NCBI GenBank assembly: GCA_902776645.1
Contig: CACYQT010000001.1
Span: 124,001-188,000, forward strand
Source: an uncultured bacterium
GTDB lineage: Bacteria > Verrucomicrobiota > Lentisphaeria > Oligosphaerales > Oligosphaeraceae
Direction of reading: 5' to 3'
Length of the DNA: 64,000 nt
The translations under genes were made by a program, and so were the position numbers. The notes beneath the pieces were generated by a model, which saw nothing but the letters and a program-made list of their open reading frames with translations, was not told where the DNA came from and did no database searches. Each line of letters opens with the position of its first letter. Position 1 is the stretch's first letter. Of the stretch, positions 45,895 through 55,214 are shown one piece after another.

Positions 45895-48213
45895 TTATTC
45901 CTTCACTATCTTGTTTCCTGTGACGACGCAGTTTGTGACGGTTTCCGGATCGATGTAGACGCCGGGCTTCGGGACGTTCGGCGTCTCGATGTACGTGTTG
46001 TTCACGATCTTCACGTTGTCCGCATGCGTCAGGTAGAAGCAGCCGCGGTAGTCCTTCGGCCTCTTGCGTTTCTGCGGGTTGCGGAACGTGTTGTTGCGGA
46101 ACGTGACGTTGCCGACGGAGCTGATGAAGGCGACCATGCCGTAGCTGTCCGTGAACGTGTTGTTTTCGAACAGGATGTCGTGCAGGATCGGATAGCGCGT
46201 ACGCTCCGTGGAGGGGTCGGTCTTCATATAGACGCCCATGTAGATGTCTCTGACTTTGCCGTCGTTACGCACTTCGCTGGGGTCGGACTGCTCGAAGGAG
46301 CAGTCGCGTACGACGATGTTTCCCGCGCCATAGCCTTCGCTCCAGACGTTGAACGTGTAGCCTGTCTCGATCTTCAGGGCGCCCATCTGGCTGTGGCGGA
46401 AGCGGCAGCGCTCCACCGTTATGTCGTGGCCGAGCAGCAGGATGCCGCGTGCGCGGTTGTCGTGGAAGAAGCAGTCGCGCAGGATGACGTTGTGGGAGTT
46501 GAAGTTCCAGTTGAAGATGATGAAGCCGTCGAACTTCTGCTCCGGAACTGGCTGGTCGAACGTGATTTCGACCGTTCCCGTGGCGCGGTCGATAATCTTC
46601 ACGGATTTGATCGGTGCCTTGAAGCCGCTCGGCGAATAGTCGCCCTGCCGCAGTTCCAGCGGCGCGCCCGGAACGAAGCTCCACATGGTGCTGCGGGCGT
46701 TCTGCGTCGTCACGGAATACTCGCCCGTCTTGCGGCAGAACGCCGAGCAGTCGTGGACGTTGAGGCAGTCGTCGGAACCGTAGCAGAAATCGCAATTCAG
46801 CATTTTGAAATAACCGAGCGACTGGCCGATGTGGCAATGGTCCGCCGTGCAGGAGATGACGCGGCGTTCGTCGTCCTGCGGTGGGCGGATGTTGACGCGG
46901 ATGAACTGCGTATATTTCTGCTTTCCAGTGATCAGCGTCGCATGGCCGGGCGTCGAGAGGATGTCGATGTCCTCCAGCGTCAGATGGCGGTTGTTGGACA
47001 TGTTCGTGCAGTTCATATCATAGTAATAGTGCTGTAGGCGGTAGATCTGGCCGACTTTGAAGCCGTTCGGCGCGTGTTTGATGCGCATGACGTTGCCGCT
47101 GATCCATTCGAAATTTGGTATATTGCGGCCTTTGAACATCTCCAAGGCGCGCTCCATGTCGCCTTCGTAGCCGATGGATTTCACGGCGGGATCCCATGGC
47201 GACAAAAACGCCATGCGCGAATCCTTCGCGGGATAGTCTTCGTAGTGGATGAATTTGAGATCGTAGCTTTGATTCGTCGTGGCAACGACTTCCACAAGAC
47301 TCGCCAGCGGCTCGCGCTCCCAGTCCCAGTCGAATTTCATGTTCTTCACGACGACGCGGTCGCAGCCGTTGATGAACATGCTGCAGTTGCGTTTGCGGTA
47401 GCAGATGAACCGCGCGCCTTTTCCGTCCAACGTAAAGTCTTGGATATCCGTGACTTTGATGGGATTGTCGTCGTCGAAGCAACGATAGTCTCCGGGAGCC
47501 AGTTCCAAGACGGACGCCTTGTTTTCACGGCAATAGGCGATCGCCTTGTTGATGGCCGCGAAATTGTGGTCGTTCTCCGTGGAGAAACCGAAATCCGCCG
47601 CTTTCACGACAGGGCCGCCCGTCTCGCGCGGCCGTTCCACGTCGAACTCCTCCGCGCCTTTCGGCAGGTCGCCATAGTCGCTTGCGAACAGTTCGCCGCC
47701 AGCTGGAAGGAACTGGTCTCCAGGCATTTCGAACACTTCAAAATCCGATACGGTGAACTTGATGCGGTTGTGGGTATGGAACTGGAGCGAATAGTCCGCG
47801 TCTTCGCCTGTCGTGAAACGCATTTCCTGCACTTGTGCGCCATCGCTTTCGCGGATGGTTTTCGACAACGTGTCTTTGGTCGGATTCCAAATGGAGCGCG
47901 GGCGGCTAAGTATCTGCAGCATGGCCTTTTCGGCGCGGCCGGGCTCGACTTTCAGCCGCAGCTTGAGCATATAGCGTGTGTTTGGCTTCAGCACGCCGGT
48001 CTTCAGCCACAGCTGTGGTCGCCACGCCGTGTCTTCCGGGGCGTTCAGCGTGTCCGCCGTGAAGGACTGGCCGTCCTCCGCGATTTTCACATCGCCTGAA
48101 TATTCGATTTTCGTCGTGTCGCCGAAACCTTTCACGAGGCTCGTCCGTGCGGAAACGGGGGCGGAGACGGCTGTCAACGCCGTCAATAGACATACCATGT
48201 ATCGTGGGGACAT
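45895..48213 (-). CDS. Exported right-handed beta-helix protein, GH110-like (alpha-1,3-galactosidase-like)
   Basis: The 772-residue product has a signal peptide (MVCLLTALTAVSAPVSAR), a jelly-roll-like N-domain (about 25-170) and a parallel beta-helix (about 200-770) with many N-x-T/F turns (NVTFRNNTFRNP, NVKIVNNTYIE). The acidic cluster YGSDDCLNVHD (about residue 476) matches the catalytic region of GH110 alpha-1,3-galactosidases, which remove terminal galactose from blood-group-type glycans by inversion. Substrate is inferred. AAGGTG precedes the ATG. It heads the two-gene operon with the DUF5696-like gene. Confidence 0.75.
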   Translation of the reverse strand: MSPRYMVCLLTALTAVSAPVSARTSLVKGFGDTTKIEYSGDVKIAEDGQSFTADTLNAPEDTAWRPQLWLKTGVLKPNTRYMLKLRLKVEPGRAEKAMLQILSRPRSIWNPTKDTLSKTIRESDGAQVQEMRFTTGEDADYSLQFHTHNRIKFTVSDFEVFEMPGDQFLPAGGELFASDYGDLPKGAEEFDVERPRETGGPVVKAADFGFSTENDHNFAAINKAIAYCRENKASVLELAPGDYRCFDDDNPIKVTDIQDFTLDGKGARFICYRKRNCSMFINGCDRVVVKNMKFDWDWEREPLASLVEVVATTNQSYDLKFIHYEDYPAKDSRMAFLSPWDPAVKSIGYEGDMERALEMFKGRNIPNFEWISGNVMRIKHAPNGFKVGQIYRLQHYYYDMNCTNMSNNRHLTLEDIDILSTPGHATLITGKQKYTQFIRVNIRPPQDDERRVISCTADHCHIGQSLGYFKMLNCDFCYGSDDCLNVHDCSAFCRKTGEYSVTTQNARSTMWSFVPGAPLELRQGDYSPSGFKAPIKSVKIIDRATGTVEITFDQPVPEQKFDGFIIFNWNFNSHNVILRDCFFHDNRARGILLLGHDITVERCRFRHSQMGALKIETGYTFNVWSEGYGAGNIVVRDCSFEQSDPSEVRNDGKVRDIYMGVYMKTDPSTERTRYPILHDILFENNTFTDSYGMVAFISSVGNVTFRNNTFRNPQKRKRPKDYRGCFYLTHADNVKIVNNTYIETPNVPKPGVYIDPETVTNCVVTGNKIVKE

Positions 48214-48293
48214 TGTACACCTTTTTAATCTTGCAGTGTTATATTTCTTTGATACTTTATTATATTTTAAATAAGAAATACCTATTTCAAAAT

Positions 48294-48566
48294 TTATTTT
48301 TGGCCATCATGTTCTAATTGTTTTTTTAATTCTTCTCCTTTGGCTGTCAGGCGGTACTTTTGAGTTGGGCTATGGCGTGCATTGGGTTGAGTTGGCTCTA
48401 GTATTTCACTTTTCAACAAGGGAGTCAATACATGAATAAAACAGTATTTTCTGTCTTTCAAGCCAATGCAATCCATAATTTCACGCAAGGTTCTTGGAAC
48501 AGAACAATGTAAGATTATTTTTGAAGTTACTTGTGGGGTTACTTGTGGGGTTACTTGTTTTGTATT
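48294..48566 (-). pseudogene. Remnant of a Fic/Schlafen-type protein C-terminus
   Basis: A frame open from about 48566 to the TTA at 48294 encodes three PQVT repeats (12-base tandem GGGGTTACTTGT on plus, 48524-48560), then LREIMDCIGLKDRKYCF, LLKSEILEPTQPN and SPTQKYRLTAKG. This matches the winged-helix tail of Fic-family and AlbA_2/Schlafen ATP-binding proteins, which often have such QVT repeats before it. The catalytic N-terminus is absent and no start fits, so it is a decayed fragment, AT-richer than its neighbours. Confidence 0.65.
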
Positions 48567-48654
48567 TCATGGCTTCGTTCTTTAGAATACCAAGCAGTAT
48601 GAATAGCGCATTTTAACCATGTATCTTGCTGACATAGCGATACTTCCTCCTGAC

Positions 48655-49995
48655 TTACTCCGCGACGATCAGGGCGCCGCCGCAGGATTTCATGGAAATC
48701 GAATAGGAACCGTCGGCAAGCTTCGTCAACGGGGCGCCGACCGCTTTCACCTTGAAATCGTCGCAACGGAATGTCACGTCGAACGTCTTGTTCGCCGTGT
48801 CCTGCGGATCGTCCGCCGCGCAGACCATCAACGCGTAGGAACCGTCGGCCTTGCGGGAAACCATCTGGCCGATGATCAATTCAGCGCCGTTTGCCGCCTT
48901 GACGTCGCGGAACACGCCTGTGTTCAACGCTTCCAACGGCTTCGTGTTCTGCAATTTGGCGAGCCACGGAGAATCCGCCTTGAAACCTACGAAATGCGTG
49001 GAGGCGTTGCGGAAACGCATGTATTCGTCGCTCAAGGCGTGCAGTTCGGCGTTGACGGCCTTCAGCTTGTCATACTGCTGTGTTTTATTTCCTTTGTCAT
49101 CAAGCACTTGGTTATGCCACCAGCCGGCCGTGTAGCAGGCCCAGATGATGTTCTCCGCACCAAACGCCATGGAGGAATAGGCCTGAGCGCGCAACTGGTT
49201 CTCGCTGATCCATTTATCAGCCTTGTTGGAGTTCACTTGCAGCACGATCCACAGACTGCGGCCGCTCTTGCGGCAGGCATCCGCCACAATGCGCAGATTT
49301 TCGTAATGGCCCGCCACGGAGGCCGAATACATGTAGAAATCGTAGCAGATGTAGTCCGCGGCGATGTTTTCACAATAGCGGTCGATATGCTCTGCGTAGG
49401 TCGGCGTGCCCAGCTGGTTGACGGTCTGTTGCGCGTTGTTCTTCGCGACGGAGGCGTAGTTCGGATACAAGTTCAAGTACGGGAACTGTTTCGGGAAATT
49501 CTTCTCCACGAATTTCAGCACTTCGCCATAGTACGGGAAATCGAGGGCCGACGGTTCATCGCCCGTGTCGATGCCCCAGATGGCGGGATGGTCTTTGAAT
49601 GACGCGGCGCCTTTTTCATAGGCGCTCCACGGGTTCTTTTCGCGCATCGTGCCCGCGTTGTCGCCGTCGCCGCCCCACCAGCCGGGCAGGATGCCTGTCA
49701 CAATCGCGCCGACGTTGTATTTCGTGAACAGATCCAACGTTTTCGGATCGTTCTGCATGCAGACGACGAAATCAATGCCGCAGTCGGCCAGATCTTTGAC
49801 ATGCGCCTCCGAGCAGGCGTACGGTCTCAGAAAATACGTTCCGATGTTCAGGCGGTTGCGATTCATTCTCGTGTTCATTTCTTTTGCTCCTTTTTCTATT
49901 ATAGTTATTTGTTTAGATTTATAAGATATACGGCAAGAAACACAAAATACCAAACAGCCAGTGAGAGTAAGCGACAGCAAACGATTCATGCGCAT
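48655..49995 (-). CDS. Putative TIM-barrel glycoside hydrolase, probable lipoprotein
   Basis: The start at 49995 (AAGGAACC 6 bases upstream) gives 446 residues with a lipoprotein-like leader (RLLSLTLTGCLVFCVSC). A second in-frame ATG at 49878, with AAAAGGAGC before it, would give a 407-residue form without the leader. The main domain has GH42/GH2-like features: WGIDTGDEPSALDFPYYGEVLKF (given as IDTGDEP with a likely acid/base Glu), DYICYDFYMYS, SLWIVLQVN and a C-terminal beta domain. Substrate unknown. It starts 20 bases after the DUF4838 gene and is part of the same operon. Confidence 0.7.
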   Translation of the reverse strand: MRMNRLLSLTLTGCLVFCVSCRISYKSKQITIIEKGAKEMNTRMNRNRLNIGTYFLRPYACSEAHVKDLADCGIDFVVCMQNDPKTLDLFTKYNVGAIVTGILPGWWGGDGDNAGTMREKNPWSAYEKGAASFKDHPAIWGIDTGDEPSALDFPYYGEVLKFVEKNFPKQFPYLNLYPNYASVAKNNAQQTVNQLGTPTYAEHIDRYCENIAADYICYDFYMYSASVAGHYENLRIVADACRKSGRSLWIVLQVNSNKADKWISENQLRAQAYSSMAFGAENIIWACYTAGWWHNQVLDDKGNKTQQYDKLKAVNAELHALSDEYMRFRNASTHFVGFKADSPWLAKLQNTKPLEALNTGVFRDVKAANGAELIIGQMVSRKADGSYALMVCAADDPQDTANKTFDVTFRCDDFKVKAVGAPLTKLADGSYSISMKSCGGALIVAE

Positions 49996-50014
49996 GGTGG
50001 GTTCCTTTTTCTTG

Positions 50015-53000
50015 TTATTTCCAAAACTCATAGGTATTTGTTACGGTCACGCGGCCGTCTTTCGGTTTGCTCCACTGCTCGAGATTCAGGCGTTGCTCTT
50101 CATGCTTCGCATTCACGTAGCAGAAGTCTATCTGACTGGCGTCAAACGTGTTGACAACGCCATAACCGGTCGTTCTGTTCACAAAGGCCCACCTGCCGTC
50201 CGGTCGGTCGCCATCGCGGAAATAACGGTTCGTGCTTTCCGTATCAGACAGTTTCACGTCCTCCGACTTGTCGCCATGGAAGATGGCAAGAGACGTGTTC
50301 TTCAGCAAATCCGTGGCGAATGCGGGATGGGTCCGCAAGACCTGCTGGCCTTTGCCGACCAGTTCGCTGATGACTTTGAAGCCTGCGCGATCCGGCAGCA
50401 ACTCGACACGGCGCGTCAGCGTCTTGCCGTCTCCAAGTAACGCTTTCATCGTGACATGCGACGCATCCCGCTCCGTCACGTCATAGACTTCCTGCCAGCC
50501 GGCGGACTGGTATTGGGCGGAACTGTACTCCTCATAGCCGTCGTGAAGCGGATCATAGCCTTTCGTGTCGTCGCCGAAGATTTTCATCATCTCGCGTCCA
50601 CCCAAGTCTTTACAGCTCCAGACGCGGCCGCCCATGGACGGGATGACCGTCACGCTTCCATGGGTGTTGGACAGTTTCACAAGTTCGATTTCCTTCTGGC
50701 TGGTTACCGCTTTCGATTTCAGCCATGCCATGTATTGATCATGGTTGCCGCCTTCGCGGATGGCCGTCAGTTTGACGGCCGCCGCCGCCGCTTCAAACCG
50801 CTTCGCGATGGCGGCGCAGTCTGTGGAACTTGTGGCGACAAGCTTGTCGCCACGCAACGCATAGCGTGAAGTGGCCAGTTGCAACTTCGTGTACCACAAC
50901 GGCATGTGGGCGACGGCGGCGCGGCGCGCGAACGTCTCGTCGCCCGCCGCGGCCTGTTCCGCCAATTCCAGCATGGCGTCCGCAACGGCCAGTTTCACCT
51001 TGTCGTTCAGATAGACGGACGGATGCGCGTAGATGCGGACATGGGGGCTGGTCGGCTTGCAAAGCCAGTCGTGCATGTAGTTGATGTATTCACGGATGTA
51101 CGGCGCGGCTGGCCCGTAGTAGGCGTCCGTGAATTCACGGATGCCTTTCTCGACATCGAAGTCGCTGTCCCACAACAGCTTGGCGATGAGATAAGGGCGC
51201 AGGTCCTGAAATTCGCCGCCCTTCGTAAAGGCGTTGCCCTGTTCGAACAGGCCGCGGACGCCCCACTTCTGGTAGAATTTCACGTTCTTCTTGAGCGTCC
51301 GCAGGTTCGGGAAGGGCTGCGTGCTGTGCGCGAAATTGATCGAATAGTCCCAAACGGACAGATATGGCGCGATTTTCGACCAGTCTTCGATATCCTTCAC
51401 GAAGGAGCGGTTGAATTCGCATTCGTCCAGCCCGTGCGCGAAGCAGCATTCGATGGAGCAGAGCCGCACGATCACGTTGTGGGCGGGCTTCACGAATTTT
51501 GGCGCCTTCCGCGTGTATTGATAGGCCAGCGTGTCGATTTTCACTGTCGGAAATTCCTTTTCGACTTCCGCCGCGATGGCGTTCACGAAATGGAGCAGGG
51601 GGCCTGCCTGGCTGCCTTCCTTCTCCGCGAGTGCCGTGCAGTTTTCGCATTCGCAGTAGTTCCGCCAGTCGTTCTGCGAGACGCTGACGGCGAACGGCAG
51701 TTTCTGCGAATGGCGGAGCCAATCCAGAACTGTCTCTGTCGCAATGCGTTTCACGTCCGGATTGGTCAGACAAAGCTGCGTGCGTTCAAGCAGCCGTTTC
51801 CCTTTTACCAAAGAATAATATTCGGGATGCGTCGTGCCGTATTTGGAAAGCGGCACCAATGAATTGAAGGTATGGACCCATCCGCGGTACATGTAGTTGC
51901 CGCCCCATTCGTCGCGATCCATGTCCATGGCGCTCAGCTTCAGCGGGACGATCATCTCCGGATTGCGGAAAATGTGGATGTAGCTTGTGCGGCGGTAGTC
52001 GAAGGGCGGAACATGGATTTTCTTCATCGGCGCGACGACGATGACGTCCTTTTTCGGGAAAACGATGCAGTCGTCCGTGAACCAACGCCATCCAAGTCGT
52101 TCTTCCAGAAAATCATATGTGGCGTAGAGGACGCCACGCTGTCCACCGCCGAGCAGCAGACCGTCAGGCCGCAATTCCACGTGGATGCCGTCGAAACGCA
52201 ATTTTCCGTAATCGACGGGCCATGCGGCGCGTTTCGTTTCGGGAACGCGGCCGACATAAATCGGTAGCTTGCCGTCAGTTGCGTCGCCATCGACGATTGG
52301 CAGAAGCTGTCTTGTCTGGCGTTCCAGACGCATCTGAAGCTCTTCGCTGGCTTTCTTTTCCGACGGCGTCGCGTCAACGGGCCGCACGATGACCCACTGC
52401 TCCAAAGGCCTGCCGGCGAATGAAATCTTACTTTGACCATATTCGGAAAGCCATTTTTCGACGGCTTCGATGGCGTCGTCCACGCTGTCTCCCGCCTTCG
52501 CAAGCCATTCGCGTCCAGGCAGTTTGGACTGCTCTTCCGCAAACGCCTTGATCTGGCCGCGCATTTTCAGCAGCGCTTCCAGACGCGCCTTGCTCTCCGC
52601 CCATGTGCCGTTCGGGACCTTCATGTCGCCCGTGAGACATTGCAAATGCCTGGCGTTCTTTCCTTTGTAGGCTTTCAAGCCTTTGAGGCAGGCGTCCAGC
52701 CGCTTTTCGGCGGGCACGTCCTTCAGCAGTTCCGCCATGCGCAGATGCGCGTCCGGAAAGTCATAGCAGCCGGCGGCGAGCATTCCAGTGACATGCTCCA
52801 TTTTATCGTCTTCCGACGCGGCGCGTTGCGCCAACAGGCAGTGGTATTCCGCCACTTCACGGCGGTCGTTCGGATCGATCGCCGCCCATGCCGCCTGTGC
52901 GTCGCCATGGTCCAGACGCCATCGCATCAGCAACTGGCGTTCGTGCGACGTCTTGACCGCCTTGGCTTCAATCCGCTTCACAGTCTCTTCCGGTGACGAG

Positions 53001-53452
53001 ACTTGTATCATCGACATGTCGTCGACGAACGCCTCGCCAGGGCCGCCTTCCAGAAACGCCAGCGGCATGACGGTGATCGTGTCCTGAATGGTGAAAATCC
53101 GCCGTTTGACGAACGTCCATTCCTTCATGTTCTTCACGACAGGCTGCGGGTCGCCTGCGCCATACCAGCCGTAGCAATTATAATTATAGGAATAGAGGGC
53201 AAGCGCGTTTCCCGTTTCGCCTTTCACGTAGGCGGACAGCTCGTACGTCGCGAACGGTGTCACTTTGATGGTGCGTTGGTAGATGCTTTTCCAATGGACT
53301 TTCGTGTCCGACTGCAGACGGCCGCAGTTGCCGCTACGGCCGCCTGGAACGCCGTTCGCTTCAAAGCCGCCGTCGATCCATAAGTTTTCGGCTTGCTGGC
53401 CGAAAACCAACGTCCCAAAAAGAACCGCCAGAAGGAATATGCGTTTGTCCAT
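50015..53452 (-). CDS. Exported DUF4838-family protein with CBM-like N-domain
   Basis: The second of two adjacent ATGs (53452) is preferred for its spacing to AGGAG; the product is 1145 residues with a signal peptide (IFLLAVLFGTLVFGQQ). A CBM_4_9-like domain (about 25-150) and helical region precede a glucuronidase-type N-domain (LPIYVGRVPETKRA, GVLYATYDFLEERLGWRW, about 380-450). DUF4838 covers about 460-760 (SQNDWRNYCECENC, WDYSINF), and a C-terminal beta-sandwich finishes. DUF4838 proteins resemble GH67/GH115 alpha-glucuronidases and are typical of polysaccharide loci in Lentisphaerota. Substrate unknown. The downstream hydrolase gene follows after 19 bases. Confidence 0.8.
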   Translation of the reverse strand: MDKRIFLLAVLFGTLVFGQQAENLWIDGGFEANGVPGGRSGNCGRLQSDTKVHWKSIYQRTIKVTPFATYELSAYVKGETGNALALYSYNYNCYGWYGAGDPQPVVKNMKEWTFVKRRIFTIQDTITVMPLAFLEGGPGEAFVDDMSMIQVSSPEETVKRIEAKAVKTSHERQLLMRWRLDHGDAQAAWAAIDPNDRREVAEYHCLLAQRAASEDDKMEHVTGMLAAGCYDFPDAHLRMAELLKDVPAEKRLDACLKGLKAYKGKNARHLQCLTGDMKVPNGTWAESKARLEALLKMRGQIKAFAEEQSKLPGREWLAKAGDSVDDAIEAVEKWLSEYGQSKISFAGRPLEQWVIVRPVDATPSEKKASEELQMRLERQTRQLLPIVDGDATDGKLPIYVGRVPETKRAAWPVDYGKLRFDGIHVELRPDGLLLGGGQRGVLYATYDFLEERLGWRWFTDDCIVFPKKDVIVVAPMKKIHVPPFDYRRTSYIHIFRNPEMIVPLKLSAMDMDRDEWGGNYMYRGWVHTFNSLVPLSKYGTTHPEYYSLVKGKRLLERTQLCLTNPDVKRIATETVLDWLRHSQKLPFAVSVSQNDWRNYCECENCTALAEKEGSQAGPLLHFVNAIAAEVEKEFPTVKIDTLAYQYTRKAPKFVKPAHNVIVRLCSIECCFAHGLDECEFNRSFVKDIEDWSKIAPYLSVWDYSINFAHSTQPFPNLRTLKKNVKFYQKWGVRGLFEQGNAFTKGGEFQDLRPYLIAKLLWDSDFDVEKGIREFTDAYYGPAAPYIREYINYMHDWLCKPTSPHVRIYAHPSVYLNDKVKLAVADAMLELAEQAAAGDETFARRAAVAHMPLWYTKLQLATSRYALRGDKLVATSSTDCAAIAKRFEAAAAAVKLTAIREGGNHDQYMAWLKSKAVTSQKEIELVKLSNTHGSVTVIPSMGGRVWSCKDLGGREMMKIFGDDTKGYDPLHDGYEEYSSAQYQSAGWQEVYDVTERDASHVTMKALLGDGKTLTRRVELLPDRAGFKVISELVGKGQQVLRTHPAFATDLLKNTSLAIFHGDKSEDVKLSDTESTNRYFRDGDRPDGRWAFVNRTTGYGVVNTFDASQIDFCYVNAKHEEQRLNLEQWSKPKDGRVTVTNTYEFWK

Positions 53453-53477
53453 CATTCTCCTACCATGTCGTTTAAAT

Positions 53478-53505
53478 GAAAACGGACACGCCTTGGCGTG
53501 TCCGT
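53478..53505 (-). terminator. Terminator after the PHP gene
   Basis: On the minus strand ACGGACACGCC pairs with GGCGTGTCCGT (11 bp, two-base loop), followed by TTTTC. It lies 8 bases after the PHP stop codon. Confidence 0.8.
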
Positions 53506-53513
53506 ATCATCGA

Positions 53514-54332
53514 TTAATCGTTGAACAAAATCTTCGTGATGCCGCAGAGGTCCGTAAAGCGGTCGAAACGGCCGTAGCCGCCCGATTTTTCGATGCCCTT
53601 CGGGTTGTGCGAATCCGTGCCGATAGAGAACGTGCAGCCGGTCTCGCGGGCGAGCGTCATCATGCGGACGTATTCGGGCGAGAACTTGTCGTCGCCGACG
53701 CCGTCGTCGGCTGTGATTGGCGCGATTGCGCAGGTGTTGATTTCAATCGCGCAATTCGCCTGCTTCGCCGCCGTGAAGCATTCGATGTATTCGTTGTCCG
53801 TGATCATCGACTGGATAAGACGCGGCATTTCAGGCGTCCAGCCCATCGCGTGGAACGGATGGACGACGGCCGTCGCCATGCCAAGCTCCATGACTTCCAT
53901 GAAACGGCGGATCATCAGCTCCTTGATGCCCTGCGGATCGTTCAGATCGGCGGGCCGCGTGAAGCCTTTCATGTGGAAATGGTCCGGCGGAATCAGCACG
54001 TAGTCGAAGACGGACATCGCTTCACGGCTCAACGCAACATGCTTGCCGCCAAGGAATTCCGTTTCGCAGCCGAAGAGAATCTTCAAGCCGTCGCACTGAG
54101 CCTGGCATTCGGGCCCTTTCAGCAGTTCCTTCAACTGCAGCACATGCTCGACATCCTGCGGGGCATACCATTTCGAGGAGCCCGGAACCGCCTTGTCCCA
54201 CAGATGGTCCGAAAATCCCAATGTCTTGATCCCAAAAGATTTGCAGATGCGCATGAAGTCCTGTGGATAGGAGTCGCGCGCGGCGCAGGCGGACAAGAAC
54301 GTGTGGGTATGGATGTCGCTTGTGATCTTCAT
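53514..54332 (-). CDS. PHP-domain phosphoesterase (histidinol-phosphatase-like)
   Basis: The 272-residue product has the PHP metal-site motifs: DIHTHT (His8, His10), FSDHLWD (Asp42, His43), GCETEF, HPFHAMG and GTDSHNP. Such proteins hydrolyse phosphate esters (HisK-type) with three metals; the substrate is not predicted. It is cytosolic with normal length. AAGGAAAC precedes the ATG. It is upstream of the DUF4838 gene but separated by a terminator. Confidence 0.85.
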   Translation of the reverse strand: MKITSDIHTHTFLSACAARDSYPQDFMRICKSFGIKTLGFSDHLWDKAVPGSSKWYAPQDVEHVLQLKELLKGPECQAQCDGLKILFGCETEFLGGKHVALSREAMSVFDYVLIPPDHFHMKGFTRPADLNDPQGIKELMIRRFMEVMELGMATAVVHPFHAMGWTPEMPRLIQSMITDNEYIECFTAAKQANCAIEINTCAIAPITADDGVGDDKFSPEYVRMMTLARETGCTFSIGTDSHNPKGIEKSGGYGRFDRFTDLCGITKILFND

Positions 54333-54399
54333 GGTTGTTTCCTTTTTATTTTATGGGATATCTGGAATTATAGTGAATGATGGTGCAGATTTTCGTTTG

Positions 54400-54443
54400 T
54401 GCCGTTCGACGGCGGGACGCCGTCGTTATTTTGGACGTCGTCG
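54400..54443. repeat. ACGGC palindrome pair upstream of the PHP gene
   Basis: TTCGACGGCGGGACGCCGTCG (54404-54424, palindromic) matches the word at 33987, and GACGTCGTCGTTA follows at the stop of the phosphoesterase gene. Confidence 0.75.
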
Positions 54444-55184
54444 TTACTTGCCCACGGCGAGACGCGCCGCGAATTTCTCCGGCAGGTTCGCCGCGCGGAT
54501 TTTCTCCTGCGTGATTTTTATATTGTACGGGATGCGCGAAATCGATAATGCGCGCTCTTCATATTCATAGTAGACGATAGTGGCGCGAGGATCCCCGTCA
54601 CGCGGCTGGCCGACGGAACCCACGTTCACCAAGACTTTTGCGTCAGGCTTGATGGTCTGCTTGCGGATGTAGTCGACATATGGCAGCTCCGCGCCGCGAT
54701 CCAGGCCGATCAGCGGCGAATGGCTGTGGCCGCAGAAGGAGAGCGGATATTGCTGGTAGTCGAAATTCAGCTTGATGGTCTCCTCGTCGCGGCAGTAGTT
54801 GTAGTGGTTCGGCGTGTTGGAGCCATGGATCAGATTGAAATCTTCATCGGACGCAAGCGATTCCGGCAGTTTCGCAAGCCAGTCGACATCGTCGAACGAC
54901 AGCTGCGTCTGCGTCCATTCGATGGACGTCTTGATGTCGTCGCGCAGGCGTTTTGTGATGTCCGCCTCGAACAGCATGGAGCAGTAGTCGTCATGGTTCC
55001 CCTTGATGGTGGGGATTTCGCGCGAGCGGATGATGTCGATGCATTCCTTCGGGTTCGGGCCGTATCCGACGACGTCGCCCAGACAGATGATCATGTCCGC
55101 GCCATGCTTGTCGATTTCCTGCAGCACGGCGTTCAAGGCTTCCATATTCGCATGTATGTCACTGATGAAGGCGATTCTTGTCAT
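54444..55184 (-). CDS. Calcineurin-like metallophosphoesterase
   Basis: The 246-residue product has all five family motifs: DIHAN (Asp9, His11), GDVVGYG (Asp37), GNHDD (Asn63, His64), a His-containing IHGS and GHSHSP. It resembles YfcE/protein-phosphatase-type enzymes of the predicted phosphodiesterase group. The substrate may be a phosphodiester or phosphoprotein. It is cytosolic. AAGGAAACC precedes the ATG, and the CYTH gene lies 30 bases upstream on the same strand. Confidence 0.88.
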   Translation of the reverse strand: MTRIAFISDIHANMEALNAVLQEIDKHGADMIICLGDVVGYGPNPKECIDIIRSREIPTIKGNHDDYCSMLFEADITKRLRDDIKTSIEWTQTQLSFDDVDWLAKLPESLASDEDFNLIHGSNTPNHYNYCRDEETIKLNFDYQQYPLSFCGHSHSPLIGLDRGAELPYVDYIRKQTIKPDAKVLVNVGSVGQPRDGDPRATIVYYEYEERALSISRIPYNIKITQEKIRAANLPEKFAARLAVGK

Positions 55185-55214
55185 GATGGTTTCCTTTTTG
55201 GCTTGGAAGCGCCG

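Noticed and set aside
48551-48766. Minus frame of 71 codons overlapping the TIM-barrel gene end
   Set aside because: Its first half is a shadow of the hydrolase gene and the rest has no family; it is not called.
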